Under the pieces are notes generated by a model, which was not told where the DNA came from, did not search any database, and saw only the letters and a list, made by a program, of their open reading frames with translations. From NCBI GenBank assembly GCA_016926235.1, contig JAFGOZ010000364.1:1-15511 (forward strand): a stretch of DNA of 15,511 nucleotides, given 5' to 3'. Position 1 is the stretch's first letter, and the number at the start of each line of letters is the position of its first letter. Shown here piece after piece: positions 15,177 through 15,511 of the stretch. The position numbers and the translations under genes are program-made. Source of the stretch: Bacteroidales bacterium. GTDB taxonomy: Bacteria; Bacteroidota; Bacteroidia; Bacteroidales; UBA10428.

Positions 15177-15511
15177 TATTGCTCTGGATATATAATTACT
15201 ATGTTATTTTTATTCAGCCAATCCATCGAAGCATTCATTATCTGTTCAAAGGATTTGTTGTAAGATATGGTTCTTTTCCTGGAATGAACAAATACCACCA
15301 ACTCTGAAATTGAGTTCTGAATGTGTTTGTTGATGTGTTGATTTACTTCTTGTTGTTGTAAATCATAATATTTTATTGTACCGGTAAGGCTTGTATAATG
15401 CTTAATAGCCTCTAGGGTTTGAGTTGAGTTACAATCAACAAAGGCTTTTATCTGTAACTTTTTAATAAGATAATTCAATGTATCTATCCACAGGTAAAAT
15501 CCTTTTTCATA
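15176..15511 (-). CDS. C-terminal end of a cation:proton antiporter (CPA-type) with USP-like tail, partial
   Basis: The reading frame is open to the window's right edge, so only the last 111 codons are seen. A TTG at 15478 is inside this frame and is not a real start. The tail reads YEKGFYLWIDTLNY near the edge and ends with ELVVFVHSRKRTISYNKSF and NIVIIYPEQ. This closely resembles the universal-stress-protein-like C-terminal domain of Bacteroidota CPA2 Na+(K+)/H+ antiporters, which commonly ends in SxRxGxISY...YPxQ. The membrane part lies outside the window, so the call rests on the tail alone. It shares one base with the TrkH start, which places antiporter, TrkH and TrkA in one monovalent-cation operon. 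Confidence 0.7.
   Translation of the reverse strand, partial: YEKGFYLWIDTLNYLIKKLQIKAFVDCNSTQTLEAIKHYTSLTGTIKYYDLQQQEVNQHINKHIQNSISELVVFVHSRKRTISYNKSFEQIMNASMDWLNKNNIVIIYPEQ

Noticed and set aside
15176..15478. Complete 100-aa gene starting at TTG 15478
   Set aside because: The frame is open further upstream to the window edge with family-like sequence, so this is the 3' end of a longer gene.
1..15511. CRISPR array, tRNA/rRNA genes, insertion sequence or prophage
   Set aside because: No regularly spaced repeats, tRNA-like cloverleaf, rRNA sequence, transposase or phage protein was seen on either strand.

Overview
The window looks like chromosomal DNA from a free-living member of the Bacteroidota, most likely a Marinilabiliales/Prolixibacteraceae-type relative (order-level placement is inference). 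The evidence is the AT-rich composition, a protein ending in a type IX secretion (T9SS) sorting domain, a 7TM-DISM sensor fused to a LuxR-type helix-turn-helix, Bacteroidota-style -7 promoter boxes (TAnnTTTG), and potassium-transport and antiporter proteins of the type common in this phylum. I see no rRNA, tRNA, CRISPR array or intact mobile element.

Layout. At 1-54 there is the apparent tail of a + strand gene, followed by a GC-rich hairpin. Then come three minus-strand genes: a 137-aa STAS/SpoIIAA-like protein, a 528-aa membrane sensor/LuxR-type regulator, and a 1130-aa secreted FG-GAP-repeat protein with a CARDB-like region and a T9SS tail. The stretch 5880-6573 holds a decayed NmrA-type reductase gene. 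A small XPF/ERCC4-type nuclease (+) follows, then a broken zinc-ribbon-like mini-gene (-) and a small lipoprotein gene (-).

The centre of interest is 7.5-12.7 kb. An OmpR-family response regulator and its histidine kinase (+) lie divergent to the lipoprotein gene. Next comes what looks like one operon: Na+/Ca2+ exchanger, a tiny membrane-anchored protein with a half acyl-carrier-protein signature, a family 2 glycosyltransferase, and a PAP2_C/sphingomyelin-synthase-like phosphotransferase. Three promoters (lipoprotein, regulator, exchanger operon) share one geometry: CTTTAG-N5-CTTTAG-N10-TAnnTTT(G/A). This is what a binding site for a dimeric OmpR-type regulator placed against the -35 region would look like. 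The natural reading is a self-regulated two-component system controlling a calcium exchanger, an envelope lipid/glycolipid module and a lipoprotein.

The right end (minus strand, convergent to the PAP2 gene) is a K+ transport operon. It contains the 3' end of a CPA-type cation/proton antiporter, then TrkH/KtrB and TrkA/KtrA, closely packed.

All calls come from reading translations and motifs by eye. No database search was run.
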